Positions 1 through 5,085 of a stretch of DNA of 5,085 nucleotides are shown one piece after another (position 1 is the stretch's first letter; every line of letters begins with the position of its first letter). The notes below the pieces were generated by a model. It was not told where the DNA came from. It did not search any database and worked only from the letters and a program-made list of their open reading frames with translations. Position numbers and translations under genes: made by a program. The stretch lies in contig WFVK01000250.1 in NCBI GenBank assembly GCA_015491705.1, positions 1 to 5,085 of the forward strand. The letters are read 5' to 3'. Source of the DNA: Nitrospirota bacterium (lineage in GTDB: Bacteria > Nitrospirota > Thermodesulfovibrionia > UBA6902).

Positions 1-1
1 T

Positions 2-2227
2 ATTCATGCCCTCTTTGTGGATAAATACGGAAACCTGAGAGAGGATGCGGGAACCGCCGGCAAACTTGATAACAACGATCCTGTCATAAAAATGGATTAT
101 TCCCCTGAGAATGGAACCGAGATTTACAAATGCGCCACAACAGACAACGGCGAGACATACACATGCCCGTCTTCACCCGAGCCCGGAGGTCTTCAGAGCA
201 TCAGGCCGATCTGGGACGGGGGGCGCTGGCTGTGGGAAAACAATCCTGCGAGAAGGAAGATATATACCACCCTGAACGGATATGACTTTACAACGGGTCT
301 TACTATCCAGGGGAACCCGGCCATAGGCAACTTTCATGCAGGCAACAGCGCCAAACTTCAGCCGTATCTCAGGGCCGCGGATATTGCCGAGGCAGCCAAT
401 ATCATCAGATGGATCCGGGGAGAGGATGTCAAAGGATACAGGAAAAGAAGCATCACCCTTACCGTCAGCGGCATAACCTCGACCAATGTGTGGAAGCTCG
501 GCGATATAATCCATTCGGACCCGACAGTTGTGGGACAGCCCATGGAAAATATGGATCTCCTGTACAGCGACAGTTCCTATACCGCCTTTAGAAGGACATA
601 TCTGAAGAGAAGACAGGTGGTTTATGCAGGCGCAAATGACGGGATGCTTCATGCATTCAATGCAGGCTGCTATGATGCAAGGGAGCGCCGGTATTATCCC
701 GATGTCGACAGCAGCGGTGAGTGTATCTCCGGAAGCCGCGAACTCGGGCAGGAATTGTGGGCGTTCATACCGCGCGGGCTGCTGCCCCATCTGAAGTGGC
801 TTACAGACCCCGAGTATACGCATGTCTATTATGTGGACCTGAAGCCGAAGGTGGCGGATGTCAAGATATTCAATGCTGATTCCGTTCATGTAAACAGGTG
901 GGGAACCATACTTATCGGCGGGTTCAATTACGGGGGGAAAAAGATAGAATGGACATCCGGAGATACTCTCTACAGCGCCTCCCCGGAGTATTTTGCACTT
1001 GATATCACCGACCCGCTGAATCCGAGGCTGCTCTGGACGTTTTCAGACCCTGATCTCGGCCTCAGCATGTCTTATCCGGCGGTGGCCAAGGTGGGTGACA
1101 ACTGGTATGCCGTTTTCGGCTCCGGAGCAACGGACTACGACGCAACCTCTGACCTGACAAAGTTCCAGAACGGAAACATATTTGTCCTGAAGATATCCGG
1201 AGGCAATAACGGGATCGTCAGTGAATGGGTCGAAAACAGGAATTTCTGGAAGATACCCACCGGAGGGACAAATTCATTTATGGCCGTGCCTATCAGTGTT
1301 GACGTGAACCTGGATTATCAGGTGGATGTGATATATATAGGCGAAAACTACGCAGAGGGCTCCGGCCGCAATGCCGTCCTGCACAGGATCACCACGGCCG
1401 GAGGGTCGCAGGAGAATCCGGCCCGGTGGAAGATCTCGACCCTTGCAGATATAGACGTGATTGCAGGCACAAATGATGATGCAAAGAGAATCACGGCAGC
1501 GCCCTCGGCGGCAATGGATGACAACGCAAACTTATGGGTCTATTTCGGTACGGGACAATTCATGGGGGCGTCTGACAATAATCAGACCGATACAGGCGCT
1601 TTTTACGCGATTAAGGACGCGTGCTGGGATGGAACCTGCACGGTCTCATATACCGGCACGGACCTGCTGGATGTCTCGCGGGCAACCGTGGCTACGGATG
1701 GAAGCGTCACCGGCATAGGAAGCGCCTGTGCGGGGACGGTCTCTTCATGGCAGAACCTCCTGACAGGCTCATACGGCTGCAAGGGGTGGGTTATGTATTT
1801 CAAGAATCTTGTTGAGAGTGAGGATTTCACCGGAGAGACACTGGCCCACAAAGGGGAAAGGGTGATCAGCAAACCACTTGTGTTCGGCGGTCTTGTGCTG
1901 TGGTCAACATACATCCCGGGGGAAAATTCATGTTCTTATGAAGGCGAGAGCAATGTCTATGCGGTTTACTACGAGACAGGCACGGCTTACAGTGAATATG
2001 TGTTCAAACAGCAGGAGGAACTGAGCACGGGCCAGTTTGATGTCATTGCAAGAGTCAGGAAGCTCGGCACCGGCGTGCCCTCTTCCATAGGCGGGCATAT
2101 CACGGAGGACGGCACTGCAAAGGGATTCTCCCAGCAGTCAACAGGCACCATACTTGAAATCGAAAACATCCTGCCGGTTTCCCTGCAGAGCAAGATGATG
2201 GGGTGCCAGGATGAGACGATTCAGTAA
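2..2227 (+). CDS. pilY1: PilY1-type type IV pilus tip/adhesin protein, C-terminal part (5' end outside window)
   Basis: PilY1/PilC proteins sit at the tip of, or are secreted with, type IV pili and control pilus extension, adhesion and twitching. The frame is open from the first complete codon (position 2), so the 741 visible residues are a C-terminal part. The GTG at 17 is internal, because family-like sequence (LFVDKYGNLRED) runs across it. Family signatures in order: IWDGGRWLW (about 203-230), RWIRGEDVKGYRKR, WKLGDIIHSDPTVVG (about 491-535), VVYAGANDGMLHAF (about 617-660) opening the beta-propeller, ELWAFIPRGLLP, YFALDITDP, a calcium loop D-x-N-x-D-x-x-x-D at 1301-1327 (residues 434-442), YFGTGQFMG near 1541-1564, and VISKPLVFGGLVLWSTYIP from 1862. 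Ten cysteines, mostly in close pairs, suit an exported, disulphide-bonded protein. The signal peptide and any VWA domain are not visible. The TAA at 2225-2227 ends the gene, and no other pilus gene follows. Confidence 0.93.
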   Translation: MHALFVDKYGNLREDAGTAGKLDNNDPVIKMDYSPENGTEIYKCATTDNGETYTCPSSPEPGGLQSIRPIWDGGRWLWENNPARRKIYTTLNGYDFTTGLTIQGNPAIGNFHAGNSAKLQPYLRAADIAEAANIIRWIRGEDVKGYRKRSITLTVSGITSTNVWKLGDIIHSDPTVVGQPMENMDLLYSDSSYTAFRRTYLKRRQVVYAGANDGMLHAFNAGCYDARERRYYPDVDSSGECISGSRELGQELWAFIPRGLLPHLKWLTDPEYTHVYYVDLKPKVADVKIFNADSVHVNRWGTILIGGFNYGGKKIEWTSGDTLYSASPEYFALDITDPLNPRLLWTFSDPDLGLSMSYPAVAKVGDNWYAVFGSGATDYDATSDLTKFQNGNIFVLKISGGNNGIVSEWVENRNFWKIPTGGTNSFMAVPISVDVNLDYQVDVIYIGENYAEGSGRNAVLHRITTAGGSQENPARWKISTLADIDVIAGTNDDAKRITAAPSAAMDDNANLWVYFGTGQFMGASDNNQTDTGAFYAIKDACWDGTCTVSYTGTDLLDVSRATVATDGSVTGIGSACAGTVSSWQNLLTGSYGCKGWVMYFKNLVESEDFTGETLAHKGERVISKPLVFGGLVLWSTYIPGENSCSYEGESNVYAVYYETGTAYSEYVFKQQEELSTGQFDVIARVRKLGTGVPSSIGGHITEDGTAKGFSQQSTGTILEIENILPVSLQSKMMGCQDETIQ
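1301..1327 (+). other. Predicted calcium-binding loop in the PilY1 beta-propeller
   Basis: The codons read D-V-N-L-D-Y-Q-V-D, an EF-hand-like D-x-N-x-D-x-x-x-D arrangement. In Pseudomonas aeruginosa PilY1 an equivalent loop in the C-terminal propeller (around residues 851-859) binds calcium and governs pilus extension versus retraction. All acidic and amide ligands are present here, so calcium binding is inferred to be retained. Confidence 0.75.
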
Positions 2228-2228
2228 A

Positions 2229-2249
2229 CCCCTGCCTGAGGTCCAGGGG
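2229..2249 (+). other. Possible short hairpin just after pilY1
   Basis: CCCCTG (2229-2234) can pair with CAGGGG (2244-2249) around a 9-base loop, starting one base after the pilY1 stop codon. The same CCCCTG could instead pair with a second CAGGGG at 2266-2271. No T-run follows, so this is not a standard intrinsic terminator. It could stabilise the mRNA 3' end or be chance in G/C-rich sequence. Confidence 0.3.
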
Positions 2250-2280
2250 GTGCCGGTTCAGTGTCCAGGGGTCGCCAGGG
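2241..2280 (+). repeat. Short direct repeats of GTCCAGGGG / CCAGGG
   Basis: GTCCAGGGG occurs at 2241-2249 and again at 2263-2271, 22 bp apart. The shorter core CCAGGG occurs a third time at 2275-2280. All copies lie in the spacer between pilY1 and the HNH gene. The copies are too few and too short to name a repeat family. Confidence 0.45.
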
Positions 2281-2294
2281 CGATGGGATACTTT

Positions 2295-2322
2295 CCCCGC
2301 GGGGTTAAGGGGGATTTGGGGG
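2295..2322. repeat. G-run element with CCCCGCGGGG palindrome, possible dispersed intergenic repeat
   Basis: A perfect 10-bp palindrome CCCCGCGGGG (2295-2304) flows into three G-runs of 4, 5 and 5 bases, separated by TTAA and ATTT. The other strand reads CCCCCAAATCCCCC followed by TTAACCCC. From memory this resembles C-run intergenic repeats common in some Nitrospirota and Desulfobacterota genomes. That resemblance is unverified. The G-runs could form a quadruplex if the GGG at 2285-2287 supplies a fourth run. Confidence 0.4.
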
Positions 2323-2370
2323 TTATGCTGCTGTGAGGATAAGAAATTCAATATCTGTTATGCTGTTATA

Positions 2371-2679
2371 GTGATGGATTATTTTATTCCCCCGGTCAGC
2401 GGGCAGGAGATCAGGCAGCAGAGGCAGAAGGCCCGGCAACTCCGCAAAACGCAGTGGTGGAAGCGGAAGTGCTCGGAAGGCAGGTGTTATTACTGCGGGC
2501 GCAGGGTCCCGCCCGGGGAACTGACCATGGACCATATCGTGCCGCTGATACGCGGAGGGAAATCGACGAAGAACAACATTGTCCCTGCCTGTAAGGAATG
2601 CAATACCAGGAAGAAGCATTCCATCCCCATGGAATGGGATGAATACCTCAGGCAGGCAAAAAAAGACGATATACTGTAG
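2371..2679 (+). CDS. Small stand-alone HNH endonuclease
   Basis: This 102-residue protein is a minimal HNH (beta-beta-alpha-metal) nuclease domain. Such domains cut or nick DNA using one divalent metal. Visible elements are a basic N-terminal stretch (residues 14-33, rich in R, K and Q), a zinc-type CxxC at C39/C42, the catalytic D54-H55 in TMDHIVPL, GGKS, N69 before IVPAC, a second CxxC at C74/C77, then N78. A zinc-binding HNH fold with all key residues is therefore intact. The tail IPMEWDEYL looks like a conserved end of a family of about 100-residue solo HNH proteins, from memory. The start is GTG 2371 or ATG 2374. Neither has a Shine-Dalgarno sequence, and the frame is open back to 2215 without another ATG, GTG or TTG. 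It is 143 bp from pilY1 and 270 bp from the proposed helicase start. Its biological target is unknown, and no intron, intein or methylase accompanies it. Confidence 0.87.
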   Translation: MMDYFIPPVSGQEIRQQRQKARQLRKTQWWKRKCSEGRCYYCGRRVPPGELTMDHIVPLIRGGKSTKNNIVPACKECNTRKKHSIPMEWDEYLRQAKKDDIL

Positions 2680-2728
2680 GCCACCGGCGCATTCATGCAC
2701 CCCTGAGCGCGATTCAATCAGGTCGTCC

Positions 2729-2761
2729 TTTACAGGTGTTTCTCCGTAACTGCGTTATAAT
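2729..2761 (+). promoter_or_regulatory. Candidate sigma-70 promoter for the helicase gene
   Basis: A perfect TATAAT lies at 2756-2761. TTTACA (2729-2734) matches the -35 box at five of six bases, but the 21-base spacer is longer than the usual 16-19. No better -35 sits at the normal distance. Transcription would start near 2768, giving a leader of roughly 180 bases before the proposed start at 2950. The site is a plausible but imperfect promoter. Confidence 0.42.
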
Positions 2762-2774
2762 ATTTCCGCTTTTT

Positions 2775-2821
2775 CGCCACCGGAGGTTATTGCCTTTATG
2801 CCTCCCGGGCGTTTAATATAG
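2775..2821 (+). promoter_or_regulatory. Leader hairpin with a ribosome-binding-like GGAGG and a 7-codon reading frame
   Basis: GGAGG (2782-2786) is followed by ATG at 2798 and a seven-codon frame, MPPGRLI, ending at TAG 2819-2821. The same GGAGG can pair with CCTCC (2801-2805), and flanking CC/GG pairs extend an imperfect stem, so the ribosome site could be folded away. It lies directly after the TATAAT box. The peptide has no run of one amino acid that would suggest classic attenuation. It may be a chance frame. Confidence 0.25.
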
Positions 2822-2826
2822 ACAGC

Positions 2827-2839
2827 CCCGCAGCGCGGG
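2827..2839 (+). other. Small perfect hairpin in helicase leader
   Basis: CCCGC (2827-2831) and GCGGG (2835-2839) form a five-pair stem with a three-base loop (AGC). The following bases ATATCAAAG are not a T-run, so it is not an intrinsic terminator. It may only contribute to leader folding. Confidence 0.3.
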
Positions 2840-2854
2840 ATATCAAAGTTTAAT

Positions 2855-2928
2855 GTTGCATAAACCGGCGGGAGGGCATGCTGAAACACCCCGCCTCTTT
2901 CCTTGCCGGCCGGCTGTTCTTATGCAAC
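2855..2928 (+). repeat. 9-bp inverted repeat enclosing a GC-rich foldable region upstream of the helicase
   Basis: GTTGCATAA (2855-2863) and TTATGCAAC (2920-2928) are perfect inverted copies. Inside, CCGGC (2865-2869) can pair with GCCGG (2905-2909 or 2909-2913). Alternatively GGCGGG (2867-2872) can pair with CCCGCC (2890-2895). GCCGGCCGGC (2905-2914) is itself a 10-bp palindrome. In RNA this makes a long hairpin ending 21 bases before the preferred helicase start. Its position suggests a folded 5' leader, but a small dispersed repeat is equally possible. Confidence 0.45.
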
Positions 2929-2940
2929 TGTAAGGCAGAT

Positions 2941-2949
2941 AAGGTACAG
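2941..2949 (+). promoter_or_regulatory. Ribosome binding site that favours the ATG at 2950
   Basis: AAGGT (2941-2945) precedes ATG 2950, with five bases between AAGG and the start. The upstream in-frame ATG at 2878 has GGAGGG ending at 2876, only one base before it, which is too close to serve that codon. The 24 extra residues from 2878 would also precede the usual family N-terminus. Both points favour 2950. Confidence 0.5.
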
Positions 2950-4968
2950 ATGGACATATCCAGGGAAATATCAGGGCTGAATCCGAGACAGAAAGAGGCG
3001 GTTATGCATACCGAGGGCCCCCTCCTTATACTCGCAGGGGCCGGTTCAGGCAAGACAAGGGTCATAACCACGAGAGCGGCATACCTGATACACCGCGGGG
3101 TGCCGGCAGGTTCGGTCCTGGCAGTGACTTTCACCAACAAGGCCGCCAGGGAAATGAGGGACAGGGTGCGGTCAATGCTGAAGGGCATAAAGGGAACGCC
3201 GGTTATCTCGACGTTCCATTCCCTTTGCCTCAGGATACTCAGAAGGGACATAGAGCCCCTCGGATACAGAAAGGATTTCACCGTGTATGACACTTCAGAC
3301 CAGATTTCGGTTATCAGGAATATCATGTCGGAAATTAAATTCCATGATAAAAATTTCAGGGCCGAAGCCATACTCGAAAAGATCGGCATGACAAAAAACA
3401 GGTTCACCGCTGCCGGCGCTGCCGTCCCCGGCGACCCTGTTGAAGAGGCCTTCCCGCTGATTTATCCGCGGTACTGCGAGGCGCTGAAGTCCATGAATGC
3501 ACTTGACTTTGATGACCTCCTGCTGCTTACGGTCAGGCTCTTCAGCGGTCATCCCGCTGTCTGTGAAAAGTACAGGGAGAAGTTCAGGTACATAATGGTG
3601 GATGAATATCAGGATACAAACCGCCTCCAGTACGACTTCCTCAGGCTGCTTGCCGGTGAGAGAGGCAACATCTGCGTGGTGGGGGACGACGACCAGTCCA
3701 TATACGGCTGGAGGGGCGCCGACATCGGCAACATTCTCTGCTTCGAGCGGGATTTTCCCGGCACGGTGACGGTCAGGCTCGAACAGAACTACCGCTCCTT
3801 CGGCCATATACTGGAGGCCGCCAACGGCGTGATAAGGAACAACATAAGGCGGATGGAGAAGTCCCTCTGGACGGAGAGGGGCATGGGCCCCAAGGTCAAC
3901 ATCTTCAGGGCACTTGACACTGAAGAGGAGGCGGAATGGGTTGCCGAAAGGATATCGACGATCTGTGCCGAAAGGAATATCCGGCCGGAAGATATCGCCG
4001 TTATATACAGGGCGAACACATTTTCAAGGCCCTTTGAAGAGGCCCTGCGGAGGCAGAGGATTCCTTATTCAGTGGTCGGCGGGACAAGTTATTTCGACCG
4101 TAAAGAGATCAGGGACGTAACCGCCTGGCTCAGGATAATAGCAAATCCCTCCGACGATATGAGCCTCCTGAGGGCGGCCGGGGCCCCCAGGAGCGGACTC
4201 GGCCCTGCGGCCCTGCGCATACTCTCGGAGTTTGCGCGCTCAAATTCCAAAAGCCTGCTCGAGGCCTTCGGTATGGCAGGGAGCATCGAGGGGCTCAGCC
4301 GCAGTGCCGCGGCCTCATCTGAAGCCATTGCCGGGATTGTCGGCCGTTACAGGGATATGTTCGGAAAGGGCGGCAAAATGGGCGATACTCTCAGGTCACT
4401 TATGGAAGACATCAAATACAGGGATTATCTCTGCCGCATCTACAAGACCACAGAGGCGGCATTCAGGAGGATGCAGAACCTCGATGAATTGATCGCCTCG
4501 GTAACCCATTACGAATCCGTGGAGAATTCGCCGTCACTGCAGGGTTTTCTCGAGGCAATGGCCCTTGCGGACCTGGTTGCTGAAAAGGAGGAAAAAACCG
4601 GGCGTGGTGTAACCCTGGTATCTTTCCATTCCTCCAAGGGGCTGGAATTCCCGGTGGTATTCATAGCGGGCGCTGAGGAGGAGATCATCCCGCACAGGAA
4701 ATCGCTGGACAGCGTTTCATCCGTTGAGGAGGAAAGAAGGCTTTTCTATGTGGGGATCACAAGGGCCATGAAGGAGCTTTTTATTACATATACCGAACAC
4801 AGATTGAAGTACGGTAAAAAGGTGGCCTCGGTCGCATCGAGGTTCCTTGAGGAAATTCCGGGAGAGGTTGTGACAGCGCTCGACAGATTCGAGGAGCTCG
4901 ACCCTGAAGAGGAAAAGCTCTATGTAAAAAACCTGTACGAAAACTTCATGGCCAGGTTTGATGATTAA
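2950..4968 (+). CDS. uvrD: ATP-dependent 3'-5' DNA helicase, UvrD/PcrA/Rep family (SF1A)
   Basis: Enzymes of this family unwind DNA 3' to 5' with ATP in excision repair, mismatch repair and replication-fork restart. The 672-residue product has all motifs in order: Q-motif LNPRQKEAV (10-18), Walker A AGAGSGKT (29-36, K35), Ia TFTNKAAREM (60-69), Ib TFHS (88-91), motif II DEYQDT (218-223), motif III GDDDQSIYGWRG (245-256), motif IV QNYRS (279-283, arginine finger R282), motif V with HSSKGLEF (560-567) and motif VI EEERRLFYVGITRA (593-606). An active ATPase is therefore expected. The start at 2950 gives the classic MDISREISGLNP opening; ATG 2878 would add 24 atypical residues (696 in total). The length is Rep-like. 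The protein ends soon after domain 2A and shows no sign of the C-terminal Tudor-like RNA-polymerase-binding region of PcrA and UvrD. UvrD, PcrA and Rep therefore cannot be told apart with certainty. The gene appears to have its own promoter and a terminator about 70 bases downstream. Confidence 0.95.
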   Translation: MDISREISGLNPRQKEAVMHTEGPLLILAGAGSGKTRVITTRAAYLIHRGVPAGSVLAVTFTNKAAREMRDRVRSMLKGIKGTPVISTFHSLCLRILRRDIEPLGYRKDFTVYDTSDQISVIRNIMSEIKFHDKNFRAEAILEKIGMTKNRFTAAGAAVPGDPVEEAFPLIYPRYCEALKSMNALDFDDLLLLTVRLFSGHPAVCEKYREKFRYIMVDEYQDTNRLQYDFLRLLAGERGNICVVGDDDQSIYGWRGADIGNILCFERDFPGTVTVRLEQNYRSFGHILEAANGVIRNNIRRMEKSLWTERGMGPKVNIFRALDTEEEAEWVAERISTICAERNIRPEDIAVIYRANTFSRPFEEALRRQRIPYSVVGGTSYFDRKEIRDVTAWLRIIANPSDDMSLLRAAGAPRSGLGPAALRILSEFARSNSKSLLEAFGMAGSIEGLSRSAAASSEAIAGIVGRYRDMFGKGGKMGDTLRSLMEDIKYRDYLCRIYKTTEAAFRRMQNLDELIASVTHYESVENSPSLQGFLEAMALADLVAEKEEKTGRGVTLVSFHSSKGLEFPVVFIAGAEEEIIPHRKSLDSVSSVEEERRLFYVGITRAMKELFITYTEHRLKYGKKVASVASRFLEEIPGEVVTALDRFEELDPEEEKLYVKNLYENFMARFDD

Positions 4969-4974
4969 AATAAT

Positions 4975-5004
4975 TTGACATTTAAGAATAAAAAATGGCA
5001 TCAT
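4975..5004 (+). promoter_or_regulatory. Promoter-like TTGACA / CATCAT pair after the helicase gene
   Basis: A perfect TTGACA (4975-4980) is followed after 18 bases by CATCAT (4999-5004), which matches TATAAT at four of six positions. Transcription would begin near 5011 and meet the terminator at 5040-5073. The -10 box is weak and the region is AT-rich, so chance is quite possible. Confidence 0.27.
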
Positions 5005-5039
5005 TAAGGCGAAGTTTTAGGAGTTTTTGTAACACACGG

Positions 5040-5073
5040 TGCCACAAAGACCTTATGCTTTGTGGCATTTTTT
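5040..5073 (+). terminator. Strong rho-independent terminator
   Basis: TGCCACAAAG (5040-5049) and CTTTGTGGCA (5058-5067) form a perfect ten-pair stem around an eight-base loop (ACCTTATG), followed by six Ts (5068-5073). This is a textbook intrinsic terminator for forward transcription. It lies 71 bases after the helicase stop codon and most simply ends that transcript. The minus-strand side has no T-run, so it is not clearly bidirectional. Confidence 0.92.
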
Positions 5074-5085
5074 ATTAATGGCTGA

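Noticed and set aside
173..889. Long minus-strand reading frame of 238 codons within pilY1
   Set aside because: It lies wholly opposite a confidently identified coding region, has no recognisable domain, and is explained as a shadow of the pilY1 codon pattern.
2283..2336. 17-codon forward frame beginning ATG 2283
   Set aside because: Most of it is simply a translation of the G-run element. It has no good ribosome site and no recognisable content.
2367..2372. TATAGT as a -10 box for the HNH gene
   Set aside because: It matches TATAAT at five of six bases but overlaps the start codon, so transcription would begin inside the gene. No -35 box is seen at the right distance.
2680..2877. tRNA, CRISPR array or insertion sequence in the spacers
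   Set aside because: No cloverleaf-like sequence, no regularly spaced repeats with unique spacers, and no transposase or terminal repeats with target duplications were seen in any spacer.
2878..2949. Helicase start at ATG 2878
   Set aside because: GGAGGG ends only one base before the ATG, too close to work. The added 24 residues do not look like the family N-terminus, and the codons overlap an inverted repeat. It is kept as the alternative start.
2371..4968. HNH nuclease plus UvrD-like helicase as a two-gene defence module (for example Gabija-like)
   Set aside because: The helicase is a full, canonical UvrD/PcrA/Rep enzyme rather than a divergent defence helicase. The genes are 270 bp apart with a promoter-like box between them, and no ATPase/TOPRIM partner is present. 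Adjacency alone is not enough.
5078..5085. ATG at 5078 as the start of the next gene
   Set aside because: It follows the terminator T-run by only four bases, has no ribosome site, and only two more bases than one further codon are visible before the window ends.

Overview
The window carries three forward-strand genes, best read as part of a Gram-negative bacterial chromosome. In order they are the 3' part of a type IV pilus tip/adhesin gene (pilY1-type), a small stand-alone HNH nuclease gene, and a complete superfamily 1A DNA helicase gene (UvrD/PcrA/Rep family). A strong rho-independent terminator closes the window. Codon use in all three genes is similar: many AGG arginine and ATA isoleucine codons on a moderately GC-rich background. 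This gives no sign that any of them arrived recently. PilY1 implies an outer membrane and type IV pili. The codon style and PilY1 subtype resemble Nitrospirota or Desulfobacterota, but that placement is an impression from memory, not a computed result.

Layout. Positions 1-2227: pilY1, open at the window edge, so its signal peptide and N-terminal (often von Willebrand A-like) region lie outside. Positions 2228-2370: a G-rich spacer with short repeats, a possible hairpin and a CCCC...GGGG palindrome followed by G-runs. Positions 2371-2679: the HNH gene, which has no convincing ribosome binding site. Positions 2680-2949: the leader region of the helicase, with a perfect TATAAT box, a small hairpin holding a GGAGG and a seven-codon reading frame, and a 9-bp inverted repeat enclosing an unlikely upstream start codon. 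Positions 2950-4968: the helicase with every SF1A motif intact. Positions 4969-5085: a TTGACA-led promoter-like pair and a 10-bp terminator hairpin with six Ts.

The genes do not form an evident single pathway. PilY1 works at the cell surface in pilus assembly, adhesion and twitching. The helicase works in DNA repair or replication-fork maintenance. The HNH protein's role is unknown. The helicase seems to have its own promoter. I found no convincing evidence of a new multi-gene system. The most interesting material is in the two spacers and the 3' end, where structured leader-like and small-RNA-like signals are visible but unproven.
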